From assembly GCF_900090295.1 (NCBI RefSeq), contig NZ_LT607753.1, positions 1,488,001 through 1,552,000 of the forward strand: a stretch of 64,000 nt of DNA, given 5' to 3'. Below are positions 9,983-18,709 of this stretch, piece after piece. The notes beneath the pieces were generated by a model that was not told the DNA's origin, did not search any database, and worked only from the letters and a program-made list of their open reading frames with translations. Both the position numbers and the translations under genes were made by a program. Numbering within the stretch: position 1 is the first letter of the stretch; each line of letters starts with the position of its first letter. This stretch comes from Micromonospora coxensis (GTDB lineage: Bacteria > Actinomycetota > Actinomycetes > Mycobacteriales > Micromonosporaceae).

Positions 9983-10636
9983 TCACCCGCCGAGCAGCAC
10001 GGTGACGGCGAGGGCGGCGATGATCGCGCTGGACACCAGGGCGGTGACCAGGCGGCCACGTGGTCCCGCCAGCACCCGGCCGACCAGCGAGCCGCCCCCG
10101 GCGATCAGCAGCTGCCAGCTCACCGAGGCGAGGAACGCCCCGAGCACGAACGCGGACGCGGCCGGCAGGTCCGGATCGGCGGAGTCCCGCCGGCCGATGA
10201 CGAGCGCCGCGAAGTAGACCACGGTGGCCGGGTTCAGCAGGGTCAACGCGAGCACCCCGGCGAAGGCCCGGGACGGGCTGTCCAGGCCCCGGCGCGGGAC
10301 GTCGGCCGCGACCGGGCCCGCCGGGCGCAGCGCGCGCCAGGCGGTACGGGTCGCGAGGCCGAGCAGCACCAGGGCGGCGACCACGCGCAGCGGGCCGGCG
10401 ACCGGGGCGATCACGGCGGCGAGGGCCGTCCCGCCGAACGCGGCGGCTGCGGCGTACAGGCCGTCGGCCGTGCCGACACCGAGCGCGGCGGCGGCGCCCA
10501 CCCGGAACGAGGTCCGCGCGGCCAGCCCCATGACCAGCACGGCGATGGCCCCGACCGGGATCGCGACGCCGTACCCGGCGATCAACCCGGCCAGGAAGGC
10601 CGCCGTCACGACGGCGGGCGAGACGTCGGGGCGCAC
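9983..10636 (-). CDS. LysE/RhtB-family amino-acid or metabolite exporter
   Basis: 217 aa with about six transmembrane helices. The N-terminal helix carries AIPVGAIAVLVMGLAAR, equivalent to the PGP(x)xL-type loop of LysE proteins, and the middle has FAGVLALTLLNPATVVYFAAL, the conserved LxNP(K/A) motif. Family members export lysine, arginine, threonine or other small solutes; the substrate cannot be predicted. It starts at a GTG with no clear ribosome site. Its stop is close to the acVLRF1 start, so the two are probably one transcript. Confidence 0.82.
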   Translation of the reverse strand: MRPDVSPAVVTAAFLAGLIAGYGVAIPVGAIAVLVMGLAARTSFRVGAAAALGVGTADGLYAAAAAFGGTALAAVIAPVAGPLRVVAALVLLGLATRTAWRALRPAGPVAADVPRRGLDSPSRAFAGVLALTLLNPATVVYFAALVIGRRDSADPDLPAASAFVLGAFLASVSWQLLIAGGGSLVGRVLAGPRGRLVTALVSSAIIAALAVTVLLGG

Positions 10637-10961
10637 ACCGGCCCGGTCCGCTGTCGGCGCGCGACGGTGGCCGCGCGGACAGGGACGGGCATCGGGTACG
10701 CCTCGATCATGGCGTCATTCTGGTCCGGGTCCGGCCGGGCGCGCCTCCGATTTCCGCAGGCGACAGGGCAGGCCGAGCACCGGCGGGACCCGTGCGGGGT
10801 GGGCCCCGACGACGGCGCGCAGATCAGGTTCCGCTCGCGAGCAGAACTCTCGCGCCCTCCACGCCCGCCCCCGGAAGTCTGTCGCGTTCGGCAAGGGCGG
10901 CCCGGCGTGGAACGCGGACACAATGGCCGGGCCGTCGACCGCTACCCCGAGTGAGGTGCCG
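10637..10961. other. 325-bp intergenic region, divergent
   Basis: The gap lies between the divergent LysE (minus) and VOC (plus) genes and must hold both promoters. I see no convincing -35/-10 pair and no conserved small ORF. A short CGCGAG...CTCGCG inverted pair occurs near 10835-10855. A GAGGTG ribosome site for the VOC gene is at about 10953. Confidence 0.4.
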
Positions 10962-11708
10962 ATGACCACCGATCGCGTCCAGCCCAACGAGACCGTCGTG
11001 CCGCTGCTGCACTGCGTGTCGGCCGAGGAGACCCTGACGTTCTGGCGGGCCCTCGGCTTCGCGGTGACCTACGAGCAGCGCAGGCCGTACCTGTTCCTGG
11101 CGTTCGGGTGGAGCGGACTCGACCTGCGCTACAAGGGCGCCCCGAGCGGCGTGGACCCGGCGGCCGAGACCACCGGCGGCTGCCTGGTGATGGTCGACGC
11201 GGTGGCCCCGTACCACGCGACGTTCAGCGAGGCGATGCGCCGCGCGTACGGCCGGGTGCTCGCCAAGGGACAGCCCCGGATCACCCGCTACCGCCCCGGC
11301 GCCTCCCGGTTCACGCTGATCGACCCGTCGGGAAACTCGATCGTCTTCATCCAGCGGGACGAGCCGATGGAGCTGGAGTACGGCGGGTCGAAGCAGTTGC
11401 AGGGGCTCGCCCGGGTGCTCGACAACGCCCGGATCCTGCGCGAGTTCAAGGAGGACGACCGGGCCGCGTACCGGGCGCTCAACTCCGGACTGCGCCGACA
11501 CGGCGAGACGGCGCCGGCCGTCGAACAGGCGCAGGCGCTGGCCGCGTTGATCGAACTGTCCGTCTCGCTGCCGGAGCCGGAGCGGGTGCCCGAGTGGGGC
11601 GCCCGACTGCGGGCGCTCCCGCTGACCGCCGCGGAGCGGGCACAGGTGATGCGCGACGTCGCCGACCCGGCCGTGCTCGCGCCCTGGTTGCCCGCGACGG
11701 ACGCGTGA
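10962..11708 (+). CDS. VOC (glyoxalase/bleomycin-resistance fold) protein with helical C-terminal extension
   Basis: 248 aa. The first ~130 residues form a vicinal-oxygen-chelate module: VVPLLHCVSAEETLTFWRALGF at the start and RFTLIDPSGNSIVFIQ at the end, the usual second betaalphabetabetabeta unit. The expected metal ligands are only partly conserved, so it may bind and sequester a ligand rather than catalyse. The last ~100 residues (from about 145) are Ala/Leu/Glu-rich and predicted helical, and I do not recognise them. ATG 10962 has GAGGTG about 4 nt upstream. A strong hairpin follows the stop. Confidence 0.8.
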   Translation: MTTDRVQPNETVVPLLHCVSAEETLTFWRALGFAVTYEQRRPYLFLAFGWSGLDLRYKGAPSGVDPAAETTGGCLVMVDAVAPYHATFSEAMRRAYGRVLAKGQPRITRYRPGASRFTLIDPSGNSIVFIQRDEPMELEYGGSKQLQGLARVLDNARILREFKEDDRAAYRALNSGLRRHGETAPAVEQAQALAALIELSVSLPEPERVPEWGARLRALPLTAAERAQVMRDVADPAVLAPWLPATDA

Positions 11709-11713
11709 ACGCG

Positions 11714-11750
11714 TCGAGCGCGGCACCCGGGTTCCGGGTGCCGCGCTCGA
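11714..11750. terminator. Bidirectional hairpin terminator between VOC gene and suf operon
   Basis: A perfect 17-bp stem: TCGAGCGCGGCACCCGG (11714-11730) pairs with 11734-11750 around a 3-nt loop GTT. It sits 5 bp after the VOC stop and 10 bp before the convergent sufT stop. There is no U-tract, as is common for actinobacterial terminators. Confidence 0.85.
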
Positions 11751-11760
11751 GGCGTGCCGC

Positions 11761-12186
11761 TCAGACGTTGAAGCCGAGCGAGCGGAGCTGGTCGCGCCCC
11801 TCGTCGGTGATCTTGTCGGGGCCCCACGGCGGCAGCCAGACCCAGTTGATCCGGATGTCGTCGACCAGGCCGCCGCCCGGGCCGGTGGTGAGCGCCTGCC
11901 GGGCCTGGTCCTCGATCACGTCGGTGAGCGGGCAGGCCGCCGAGGTGAGCGTCATGTCCAGCGTCGCGACGTTGTCGTCGCCGACGTGCACCCCGTACAC
12001 CAGGCCGAGGTCGACCACGTTGATGCCCAGCTCGGGGTCGACGACGTCCTTCATCGCCTCCTCGATGTCGGCGACGGCGGCCTTGCCGCCGGACGCCGAC
12101 GCCGTGCCCTCGGTCGCCACGGCGCCCTCGGCCGGGGTCCCGCCCGTCTCCGGCGTCGCCGCGGTCGCGGTGTCCTCGCTACTCAT
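11761..12186 (-). CDS. sufT: SufT-like iron-sulfur assembly factor (MIP18/DUF59 family)
   Basis: 141 aa. After an Ala/Thr/Gly-rich N-terminal tail of ~35 residues comes the DUF59 core: EEAMKDVVDPELGINVVDLGL (the DPE motif), then TLTSAACPLTDVIEDQ with the conserved Cys, and a C-terminal WLPPWGPDKITDEGR. Family members help deliver Fe-S clusters to target proteins. It is the last gene of the suf operon, and its ATG overlaps the sufU stop as ATGA. Confidence 0.88.
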   Translation of the reverse strand: MSSEDTATAATPETGGTPAEGAVATEGTASASGGKAAVADIEEAMKDVVDPELGINVVDLGLVYGVHVGDDNVATLDMTLTSAACPLTDVIEDQARQALTTGPGGGLVDDIRINWVWLPPWGPDKITDEGRDQLRSLGFNV

Positions 12187-12656
12187 GCCTTCACCTCCGG
12201 GCTCGCGCCCACACCGGCGCGTGCCGCGGCGTCCTTGAACGCCATCCACGGCAGCAGCGCGCACTTGACCCGGGCCGGGTAGCGCGCGACACCCGCGAAC
12301 GCCACCCCGTCACCGAGCACGTCCTCGTCCGGCGTGACCTGGCCACGCCCGGACATCAACTCGACGAACGCCTCGTGCACGGCGAACGCCTCACCCGCGC
12401 CCCGGCCGCGCAGCAGCTCGTGCAGCACGCTCGCCGACGCCTGGCTGATCGAGCAGCCCATCCCGTCGTACGAGATGTCGTCGAGCACGTCGCCGTCGGT
12501 GGCCACCCGGACGGTGATCTCGTCACCGCAGGTCGGGTTGACGTGGTGCACCTCGGCCACCCGGGCCCCCGGGTCCTCGGCGTCGCGCAGCCCACGCCCG
12601 TGCGGGTGCTTGTAGTGGTCCAGGATGATCTCCTGGTAAAGAGACTCAAGCTGCAT
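12183..12656 (-). CDS. sufU: SufU, zinc-dependent sulfur acceptor for SufS
   Basis: 157 aa. It shows the SufU pattern: LYQEIILDHYKHPHGRG at the N-terminus, NPTCGDEI (first Cys, about 41-48), DGMGCSISQASASV (second Cys) and RVKCALLPW (third Cys). The region between the second and third Cys is longer than in IscU scaffolds, the insertion that marks SufU. In Gram-positive bacteria SufU accepts persulfide sulfur from SufS through a zinc-bound Cys and is not a scaffold. It lies 45 bp after sufS and overlaps sufT. Confidence 0.93.
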   Translation of the reverse strand: MQLESLYQEIILDHYKHPHGRGLRDAEDPGARVAEVHHVNPTCGDEITVRVATDGDVLDDISYDGMGCSISQASASVLHELLRGRGAGEAFAVHEAFVELMSGRGQVTPDEDVLGDGVAFAGVARYPARVKCALLPWMAFKDAAARAGVGASPEVKA

Positions 12657-12701
12657 CAGGCTGGACTCCCGTCGATTCGGCGGACTCCTGCGTCGCCCGG
12701 C

Positions 12702-14006
12702 TCATCGGAACACCTTCCGCACCTGCTCGAGACCGGCGACCAGGGCGTCGATCTCCTCCGTGGTGGTGTACAGGTAGAACGACGCCCGGGTCATCGCCGG
12801 GACGCCGAAGCGGGTGCACACCGGCTTCGCGCAGTGGTGCCCCACCCGGACCTGCACGCCGAGCGAGTCGAGGACCTGCCCCACGTCGTGCGGGTGCACG
12901 TCGCCGAGCGCGAACGAGATCGTCCCGCCCCGGCCCACCGGCACCGTGGGGCCGAAGATCCGCAGCCCGGGCACCGTGGCGAGGGCGTCCAGCGCGTACG
13001 CCGTCAGCTCCTTCTCGTGCCACTGGACGGCCCGCATCCCGATCCCGCTCAGGTAGTCCACCGCCGCCCCGAGCGCGACCGCCTCGGCGATCGGCGGGGT
13101 GCCGGCCTCGAACCGGGCCGGCGGCGCGGCGAACGTCGAGCGCGCCATCGACACCGTCTCGATCATCGAGCCGCCGCCGAGCACCGGGGGCATCGCGGCG
13201 AGCAGCTCGCCCCTGCCCCACAGCACGCCGATGCCGGTCGGGCCGCACATCTTGTGCCCGGTGAAGACGATGAAGTCGGCGTCGTAGTCGACCACGTCCA
13301 TCGGCATGTGCGGCACCGACTGCGAGCAGTCGAGCAGCAGCAGCGCGCCCACCTGGCGGACCCGCTCGGTGATCCGCGCGGTGGCGTTCACCGTGCCGAG
13401 GATGTTGGAGGTGTGCACCAGCGAGACGATCTTCGTCCGCTCGGTGACCAGATCCTCCAGCCCGGACTCGTCCAGGCGTCCCTGGTCGGTGACCGGGAAC
13501 CAGCGCAGGGTCGCGCCGGTCCGCTCGGCGAGCAGCTGCCACGGGACGATGTTCGAGTGGTGCTCCATCTCGGAGATCACGATCTCGTCGCCCGGGCCCA
13601 GCCGGAACCGTTCGTCGGCGTCGGGCCGCAGCGAGGCGTTGGAGAACGCGTACGCCACGATGTTGATCGCCTCGGTGGAGTTCTTGGTGAACACCACCTC
13701 GTCGACGCTCGGGGCGTTGATGAACGCGGCGACCTTCGCCCGGGCCCCCTCGTACGCCTCGGTCGCCTCGGTGCCCAGGGTGTGCACCGAGCGCGACACG
13801 TTGGCGTTGTGCATCGCGTAGTGCTCGGCGAGCACGTCGAGCACCTGCCGCGGCTTGTGCGAGGTGTTCGCGCTGTCGAGATAGACCAGCCGGTGCCCGT
13901 TGACCTCCCGGTCCAGGATCGGGAAGTCGGCGCGCACCGTGGCCACGTCGAAGCGGGGCACGTCGTCGTACTGCGGCATGCCCTCGGGGATGGCGATGGT
14001 GGTCAT
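12702..14006 (-). CDS. sufS: SufS group II cysteine desulfurase
   Basis: 434 aa, normal length. A PLP enzyme that takes sulfur from cysteine for Fe-S assembly. The Schiff-base lysine is K252 in TGHKMCGPTGIGVLWG; the His in ISEMEHHSN (148-150) stacks on PLP; the persulfide Cys is C392 in VGHHCAKPVC, within the short loop that marks group II enzymes. Upstream are sufC and, downstream, its partner sufU. ATG 14006. Confidence 0.95.
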   Translation of the reverse strand: MTTIAIPEGMPQYDDVPRFDVATVRADFPILDREVNGHRLVYLDSANTSHKPRQVLDVLAEHYAMHNANVSRSVHTLGTEATEAYEGARAKVAAFINAPSVDEVVFTKNSTEAINIVAYAFSNASLRPDADERFRLGPGDEIVISEMEHHSNIVPWQLLAERTGATLRWFPVTDQGRLDESGLEDLVTERTKIVSLVHTSNILGTVNATARITERVRQVGALLLLDCSQSVPHMPMDVVDYDADFIVFTGHKMCGPTGIGVLWGRGELLAAMPPVLGGGSMIETVSMARSTFAAPPARFEAGTPPIAEAVALGAAVDYLSGIGMRAVQWHEKELTAYALDALATVPGLRIFGPTVPVGRGGTISFALGDVHPHDVGQVLDSLGVQVRVGHHCAKPVCTRFGVPAMTRASFYLYTTTEEIDALVAGLEQVRKVFR

Positions 14007-14026
14007 ATCCGCGACCCTTCCGGTTG

Positions 14027-14800
14027 TCAGGCCCGCGCCGAACCGGCCCCGGCGACGTACCGCTCGTAGCCCTCGGCCTCGAGCTTGTCGGCCAGCTCCG
14101 GGCCGCCCTGCTCGACGATCCGGCCGGCGACGAAGACGTGCACGAAGTCCGGCTTGATGTAGCGCAGGATCCGGGTGTAGTGGGTGATCAGCAGCACGCC
14201 GGTGTCGCCGGTGTCGCGGACCCGGTTGACGCCCTCGCTGACCACGCGCAGCGCGTCCACGTCGAGGCCGGAGTCGGTCTCGTCGAGGATGGCGATCTTC
14301 GGCTTGAGCAGCTCCAGCTGCACGATCTCGTGCCGCTTCTTCTCACCGCCGGAGAAGCCCTCGTTGACGTTGCGCTGGGCGAACGCCGGGTCCATCTGGA
14401 GGCGCTCCATGGCGCCGCGCAGCTCGCCGCCCCAGGTGCGCAGCTTCGGGGCCTCGCCGTCGATGGCGGTCTTGGCCGTGCGCAGGAAGTTCGCCACCGA
14501 GACGCCGGGGACCTCGACCGGGTACTGCATGGCCAGGAAGAGGCCGGCGCGGGCCCGCTCGTCGACGGACATGGCCAGCACGTCGGCGCCGTCGAGGGTC
14601 ACCGAGCCGCCGGTGATCTCGTACTTGGGGTGGCCGGCGATCGAGTACGCCAGGGTCGACTTGCCGGAGCCGTTCGGACCCATGATCGCGTGGGTCTCGC
14701 CCGACTTCACGGTCAGGTCGACGCCGGACAGGATCGGCTTGAGCTCACCCTCGGGCAGCTTGACCGACACCTTCAGGTCGCGGATCTCCAGGGTGCTCAT
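14027..14800 (-). CDS. sufC: SufC, ATPase of the SufBCD Fe-S scaffold
   Basis: 257 aa, normal length. It has Walker A GPNGSGKST (about 39-47), a signature FSGGEKKRHE and Walker B IAILDETDSGLDVDAL. The Glu-Lys-Lys-Arg signature and DETDSGLD Walker B are specific to SufC rather than to transport ATPases. It powers assembly on SufB-SufD in the cytoplasm. Its ATG overlaps the stop of the Rieske gene upstream (TAATG). Confidence 0.95.
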   Translation of the reverse strand: MSTLEIRDLKVSVKLPEGELKPILSGVDLTVKSGETHAIMGPNGSGKSTLAYSIAGHPKYEITGGSVTLDGADVLAMSVDERARAGLFLAMQYPVEVPGVSVANFLRTAKTAIDGEAPKLRTWGGELRGAMERLQMDPAFAQRNVNEGFSGGEKKRHEIVQLELLKPKIAILDETDSGLDVDALRVVSEGVNRVRDTGDTGVLLITHYTRILRYIKPDFVHVFVAGRIVEQGGPELADKLEAEGYERYVAGAGSARA

Positions 14801-15126
14801 TATCGGGTCACTCCATTGCTCGGCGTCAGGCTGACGTAGATGTCGCCGTCGCGGACTTCGACGGGGTAGACGGGAACGGGTTCGGTGGCGGGCAGCCCGG
14901 TGGGCTCACCCGTACGCAGGTCGAAACGGGAACCATGCAGCCAGCATTCCAGCGTGCACCCCTCGACCTCCCCCTCGGAGAGGGCGACCGCGGCGTGCGA
15001 GCACTCGTCGTACACGGCGTAGAACTGGCCGTCCTCGCCGTGCACGAGGGCGATCTGCGTGCCGTCCACGTCGGCGCTGATCACGGTGCCCTTCGGCACG
15101 TCCTCGGTCGAGCAGATCCTGATCAT
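14800..15126 (-). CDS. Rieske [2Fe-2S] ferredoxin of the suf operon
   Basis: 108 aa from ATG 15126. The cluster ligands are CSH (about 42-44) and CWLH (about 61-64), the CxH...CxxH pattern of a Rieske domain. The domain makes up the whole protein, so it is like the ferredoxin subunit of non-haem iron oxygenases. In actinobacterial suf operons such a gene commonly lies between sufD and sufC; it probably supplies electrons for cluster assembly or repair, an inference. The start overlaps the sufD stop (TGATG), and its stop overlaps the sufC start. Confidence 0.9.
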   Translation of the reverse strand: MIRICSTEDVPKGTVISADVDGTQIALVHGEDGQFYAVYDECSHAAVALSEGEVEGCTLECWLHGSRFDLRTGEPTGLPATEPVPVYPVEVRDGDIYVSLTPSNGVTR

Positions 15127-16271
15127 CACGCGCCGGCCTTGGTGAGCCGGGCCTCGATCGCGTCGCCGAGCCGCTCGCGCAGCTCCTCGACCGGGATCTT
15201 GTTGATCAGCTCGGCGAAGAAGCCGCGCACCACCAGGCGGCGGGCCTCGCCCTCCGGGATGCCCCGGGCCATCAGGTAGAAGAGCTGCTCGTCGTCGAAA
15301 CGGCCGGTCGCGCTGGCGTGCCCGGCGCCGGCGATCTCGCCGGTCTCGATCTCCAGGTTCGGCACCGAGTCGGCCCGGGCGCCGTCGGAGAGCAGCAGGT
15401 TCCGGTTGATCTCGTACGTGTCGGTGCCGGTCGCCTCGGCCCGGATCAGCACGTCGCCGACCCAGACGGTACGGGCGTCGTCGCCCTGCAGCGCGCCCCG
15501 GTAGCCGACGTAGCTGCGGCAGTCCGGGGTGTTGTGGTCGACCAGCTGCCGGTGCTCCAGGTGCTGGCCACCGTCGGCGAAGTAGACGCCGTACAGCTCG
15601 GCCTCGCCGCCCCGGCCGGTGTACTCCACCGAGGTGTACTGCCGGACCAGGTCGCCGCCGAGGCTGACCTGCACGTGCGTCGCCTTCGCGTCCCGCCCGA
15701 GCTTGATCTTCAGGTGCTGGGCCTGCACCGCGTCGGCGGCCCAGTCGGCCACGGTGACCAGGGTCAGCTTCGCGCCGTCGGCCACCGAGACCTCGACGTT
15801 GTCGGCCAGGGTGGCCGAGCCGAGGTGCTCCAGCACCAGGACCACCTCGGCGAAGCGGCCCACCTCGACGAAGGTGTGCCCGAAGGCCAGGCCCTCCGCG
15901 CCGTCGCCGACCACCCGCAGGGTCACCGGCCGGTCGACCACGGCGTCCGGCGCGACCGACACCAGCAGCGCCTGCTCGGCCCCGCCGTACGCCAGCGCGC
16001 TGACCCGGTCGACCGGGGTGAGCACGCTGCCCACCCGCCGGTCGTCCCTGGTGATCCGCTCGACGGTGACGCCGGAGGGCAGGTCACCGTACTCGTGGCG
16101 GACCGTGGCGGAGGCGGCCTGCGGGTCGCCGCCGACCAGCCCGCGCAGCCGCTTGAGCGGGGTGAAGCGCCACTCCTCCTCCAGGCCGGTGAGGGCCGGG
16201 AAGTCGGCGACGTCGTACGAGCGGAGCGCCTGCGTCTTGGTGCTGGGCGGCGCGGAAGCCTGGGTAGTCAT
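15126..16271 (-). CDS. sufD: SufD, Fe-S cluster scaffold subunit
   Basis: 381 aa. It shows the SufB/SufD beta-helix family at its C-terminus: YVGYRGALQGDDARTVWVGDVLI, RADSVPNLEIETGEI, GHASATGRFDDEQLFYLMARGI and VVRGFFAELINKI. The N-terminus (LEEEWRFTPLKRL) is that of SufD. It pairs with SufB and binds SufC. ATG 16271; the 97-bp gap behind sufB is the largest in the operon. Confidence 0.94.
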   Translation of the reverse strand: MTTQASAPPSTKTQALRSYDVADFPALTGLEEEWRFTPLKRLRGLVGGDPQAASATVRHEYGDLPSGVTVERITRDDRRVGSVLTPVDRVSALAYGGAEQALLVSVAPDAVVDRPVTLRVVGDGAEGLAFGHTFVEVGRFAEVVLVLEHLGSATLADNVEVSVADGAKLTLVTVADWAADAVQAQHLKIKLGRDAKATHVQVSLGGDLVRQYTSVEYTGRGGEAELYGVYFADGGQHLEHRQLVDHNTPDCRSYVGYRGALQGDDARTVWVGDVLIRAEATGTDTYEINRNLLLSDGARADSVPNLEIETGEIAGAGHASATGRFDDEQLFYLMARGIPEGEARRLVVRGFFAELINKIPVEELRERLGDAIEARLTKAGA

Positions 16272-16368
16272 CTCTTCCTTGGTCTGTCTGTTCCGTGACG
16301 ACGAGGTCGGGGCCGGGTGCGGCGGGCCGGGGCTGCCGGCCCGCCACGCGGGGGCGGTGGCGGTGGCG

Positions 16369-17799
16369 TCAGCCGACCGCGCCCTCCATCTGGAGCTCGA
16401 TCAGGCGGTTGAGCTCCAGGGCGTACTCCATCGGGAGCTCCTTGGCGATCGGCTCGATGAAGCCGCGCACGATCATCGCCATCGCCTCGTCCTCGCTCAG
16501 ACCACGGCTCATCAGGTAGAAGAGCTGGTCGTCGCTGATCTTGGAGACGGTCGCCTCGTGCCCCATCGCCACGTCGTCCTCGCGGATGTCGACGTACGGG
16601 TAGGTGTCCGAGCGGGAGATGGTGTCCACCAGCAGCGCGTCGCACTTGACCGTGCTGCGGCTGTGGTGCGAGCCCTCCAGCACCTGCACCAGACCCCGGT
16701 ACGAGGTACGGCCGCCGCCCCGGGCGATCGACTTCGACACGATGGTCGAGGAGGTGTGCGGGGCCGCGTGGACCATCTTCGCGCCGGCGTCCTGGTGCTG
16801 ACCCTCGCCGGCCATGGCCACCGAGAGCACCTCGCCCTTGGCGTGCTCGCCGGTCATGTAGACCGCCGGGTACTTCATGGTGACCTTGGAGCCGATGTTG
16901 CCGTCGACCCACTCCATGGTCGCGCCCTCGTGGCAGACGGCGCGCTTGGTGACCAGGTTGTAGACGTTGTTCGACCAGTTCTGGATGGTCGTGTAACGGC
17001 AGCGGGCGTTCTTCTTGACGACGATCTCCACCACCGCGCTGTGCAGCGAGTCGGAGGAGTACAGCGGCGCGGTGCAGCCCTCGACGTAGTGCACGTACGC
17101 GCCCTCGTCGACGATGATCAGCGTCCGCTCGAACTGGCCCATGTTCTCCGTGTTGATCCGGAAGTAGGCCTGCAGCGGGATCTCCACGTGCACGCCCTTC
17201 GGCACGTAGATGAACGAGCCACCGGACCACACGGACGTGTTCAGCGCCGCGAACTTGTTGTCGCCGACCGGGATGACCGTGCCGAAGTACTCCCGGAACA
17301 GCTCCTCGTGCTCCTTGAGCGCGGTGTCGGTGTCCAGGAAGACGACGCCCTGCTCCTCGAGGTCCTCACGGATCTTGTGGTAGACCACCTCGGACTCGTA
17401 CTGCGCCGCGACACCGGCGACCAGGCGCTGCTTCTCCGCCTCGGGGATGCCCAGCCGGTCGTAGGTGTTCTTGATGTCCTCCGGCAGGTCCTCCCAGCTG
17501 GTGGCCTGCTTCTCGGTGGACCGCACGAAGTACTTGATGTTGTCGAAGTCGATCCCGGTGAGGTCGGCGCCCCAGGCCGGCATCGGCTTGCGGTCGAACA
17601 GCCGCAGGCCCTTCAGGCGCAGGTCGAGCATCCAGGCCGGCTCGTTCTTCTTCGCCGAGATGTCCCGCACCACCGCCTCGCTGAGGCCACGCTGGGCGGC
17701 GGCCCCGGCGACGTCGGGGTCGGCCCAGCCGTACTCGTAGCGACCGAGGGCGGCGAGCTGCTCTTCCTGGGTCAGGGGCTGGACGATCTGCTCGGTCAT
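16369..17799 (-). CDS. sufB: SufB, Fe-S cluster scaffold subunit
   Basis: 476 aa, normal for SufB. N-terminus [15 protein letters not shown]; core [40 protein letters not shown] (a conserved Cys on the sulfur/iron route) and C-terminal [20 protein letters not shown]. SufB receives sulfur and hosts the nascent cluster within the SufBC2D complex. It is the first structural gene after sufR, and the two overlap as ATGA. Confidence 0.96.
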   Translation of the reverse strand: MTEQIVQPLTQEEQLAALGRYEYGWADPDVAGAAAQRGLSEAVVRDISAKKNEPAWMLDLRLKGLRLFDRKPMPAWGADLTGIDFDNIKYFVRSTEKQATSWEDLPEDIKNTYDRLGIPEAEKQRLVAGVAAQYESEVVYHKIREDLEEQGVVFLDTDTALKEHEELFREYFGTVIPVGDNKFAALNTSVWSGGSFIYVPKGVHVEIPLQAYFRINTENMGQFERTLIIVDEGAYVHYVEGCTAPLYSSDSLHSAVVEIVVKKNARCRYTTIQNWSNNVYNLVTKRAVCHEGATMEWVDGNIGSKVTMKYPAVYMTGEHAKGEVLSVAMAGEGQHQDAGAKMVHAAPHTSSTIVSKSIARGGGRTSYRGLVQVLEGSHHSRSTVKCDALLVDTISRSDTYPYVDIREDDVAMGHEATVSKISDDQLFYLMSRGLSEDEAMAMIVRGFIEPIAKELPMEYALELNRLIELQMEGAVG

Positions 17800-18593
17800 C
17801 TATCTGTCCTCACAGTGGTGACGGTGATACCGGACTGGGCACGCGGCTGGGCCGGGATGTGCGTGGTGCACACCCCGTCGCCGTGCGCGATGGTGGCCAG
17901 GCGCTGCACGTGAGTGCCGACCAGGCGGGAGATGACCGCGGTCTCGGCCTCGCACAGCTGGGGGAACTCGGCGGCCACGTGCGCCACCGGGCAGTGGTGC
18001 TGACAGAGCTGGCCGCCGGAGGCGATCGTGGACGCGTTGGCAGCGTAGCCCTCGGCGGTGAGCGCCCCCGCGAGTGCCTCCGCCCGCGCGAGCGGCTCGT
18101 CGCCGGCGTCCTCCATCGCGGCTCGGCAGCGGGCCTCCAACGCGGCCACCTGCTCGGCCGCGAACGCCTCCACCGCGTCGGAACCGCCGTTGCGGGCGAT
18201 CCAGCGCAGCGCGGCGGTGGCCATGTTGTCGTAGTGGTGCGTGCCGCAGCGGACCCGGGCGGCGTCGGTCAGCAGGAACACCTTGGCCGGACGGCCCCGG
18301 CCCCGGCTGCCCCGCACCGCCTGCTCCCGGGCGACGACGTCGCCGTCGGCGAGCATCGCGTCCAGGTGCCGACGGATCGCGGCGGGGCTGAGCCCGAGTG
18401 CCGAGCCGAGCTGCGCGGCGGTGGTCGCCCCCCGCTCCAGCAGCAGCTGGGTGACGCGGTCCCGGGTGGAGAGGTCGGCGGACGCGGCCGGCGACACCTC
18501 CGGCTCGGCGCGTCCGACGCGGCGCGACCGGGAGCCGCCGGCGACCGGAGCGGTCGCCGACAGGTGCTCGGAGAGCGCCGCCGCGTTTTTCAC
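17796..18593 (-). CDS. sufR: SufR, iron-sulfur-sensing repressor of the suf operon
   Basis: 265 aa from GTG 18593. N-terminal winged helix-turn-helix (about residues 43-105: [20 protein letters not shown], then [13 protein letters not shown]). The C-terminal half carries the Cys/His cluster ligands [16 protein letters not shown] and GVCTTHIP. SufR with a bound cluster represses suf; loss of the cluster releases it. GTG 18593 is chosen over the longer open frame to 18629 because it matches a leaderless -10 box and abuts a candidate SufR site. First gene of sufR-B-D-Rieske-C-S-U-T. Confidence 0.92.
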   Translation of the reverse strand: MKNAAALSEHLSATAPVAGGSRSRRVGRAEPEVSPAASADLSTRDRVTQLLLERGATTAAQLGSALGLSPAAIRRHLDAMLADGDVVAREQAVRGSRGRGRPAKVFLLTDAARVRCGTHHYDNMATAALRWIARNGGSDAVEAFAAEQVAALEARCRAAMEDAGDEPLARAEALAGALTAEGYAANASTIASGGQLCQHHCPVAHVAAEFPQLCEAETAVISRLVGTHVQRLATIAHGDGVCTTHIPAQPRAQSGITVTTVRTDR

Positions 18594-18606
18594 AACGCCA
18601 ACGTTA
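18593..18606 (-). promoter_or_regulatory. Candidate SufR operator overlapping the sufR -10 box
   Basis: On the minus strand the sequence is TAAC-GTTGGC-GTTG. This matches 7 of 8 bases of CAAC-N6-GTTG, the SufR site I recall being reported for Streptomyces avermitilis. It overlaps the -10 hexamer TAACGT (18606-18601), which stands 7 nt before GTG 18593. Binding here would block RNA polymerase directly, giving autorepression. Confidence 0.6.
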
Positions 18607-18696
18607 CGTAATTCGCCGAAGGCCCGCAAACCCGGGTGCCGGTGATCCCGGACACCGGGCCGGCGGAGTCGCCCGATCGGGCTCCACTACACGCCG

Positions 18697-18702
18697 TAGG
18701 AT
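18697..18702 (+). promoter_or_regulatory. -10 box for a leaderless ctaA transcript
   Basis: TAGGAT lies 7 nt before GTG 18710 with no Shine-Dalgarno sequence. No good -35 box is visible. It is 90 bp from the divergent sufR promoter. Confidence 0.55.
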
Positions 18703-18709
18703 TCGCTGC

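Noticed and set aside
18594..18629. Upstream start for sufR at 18629
   Set aside because: The longer start adds residues without family match and would lie upstream of the predicted transcription start; the GTG at 18593 fits the -10 box.
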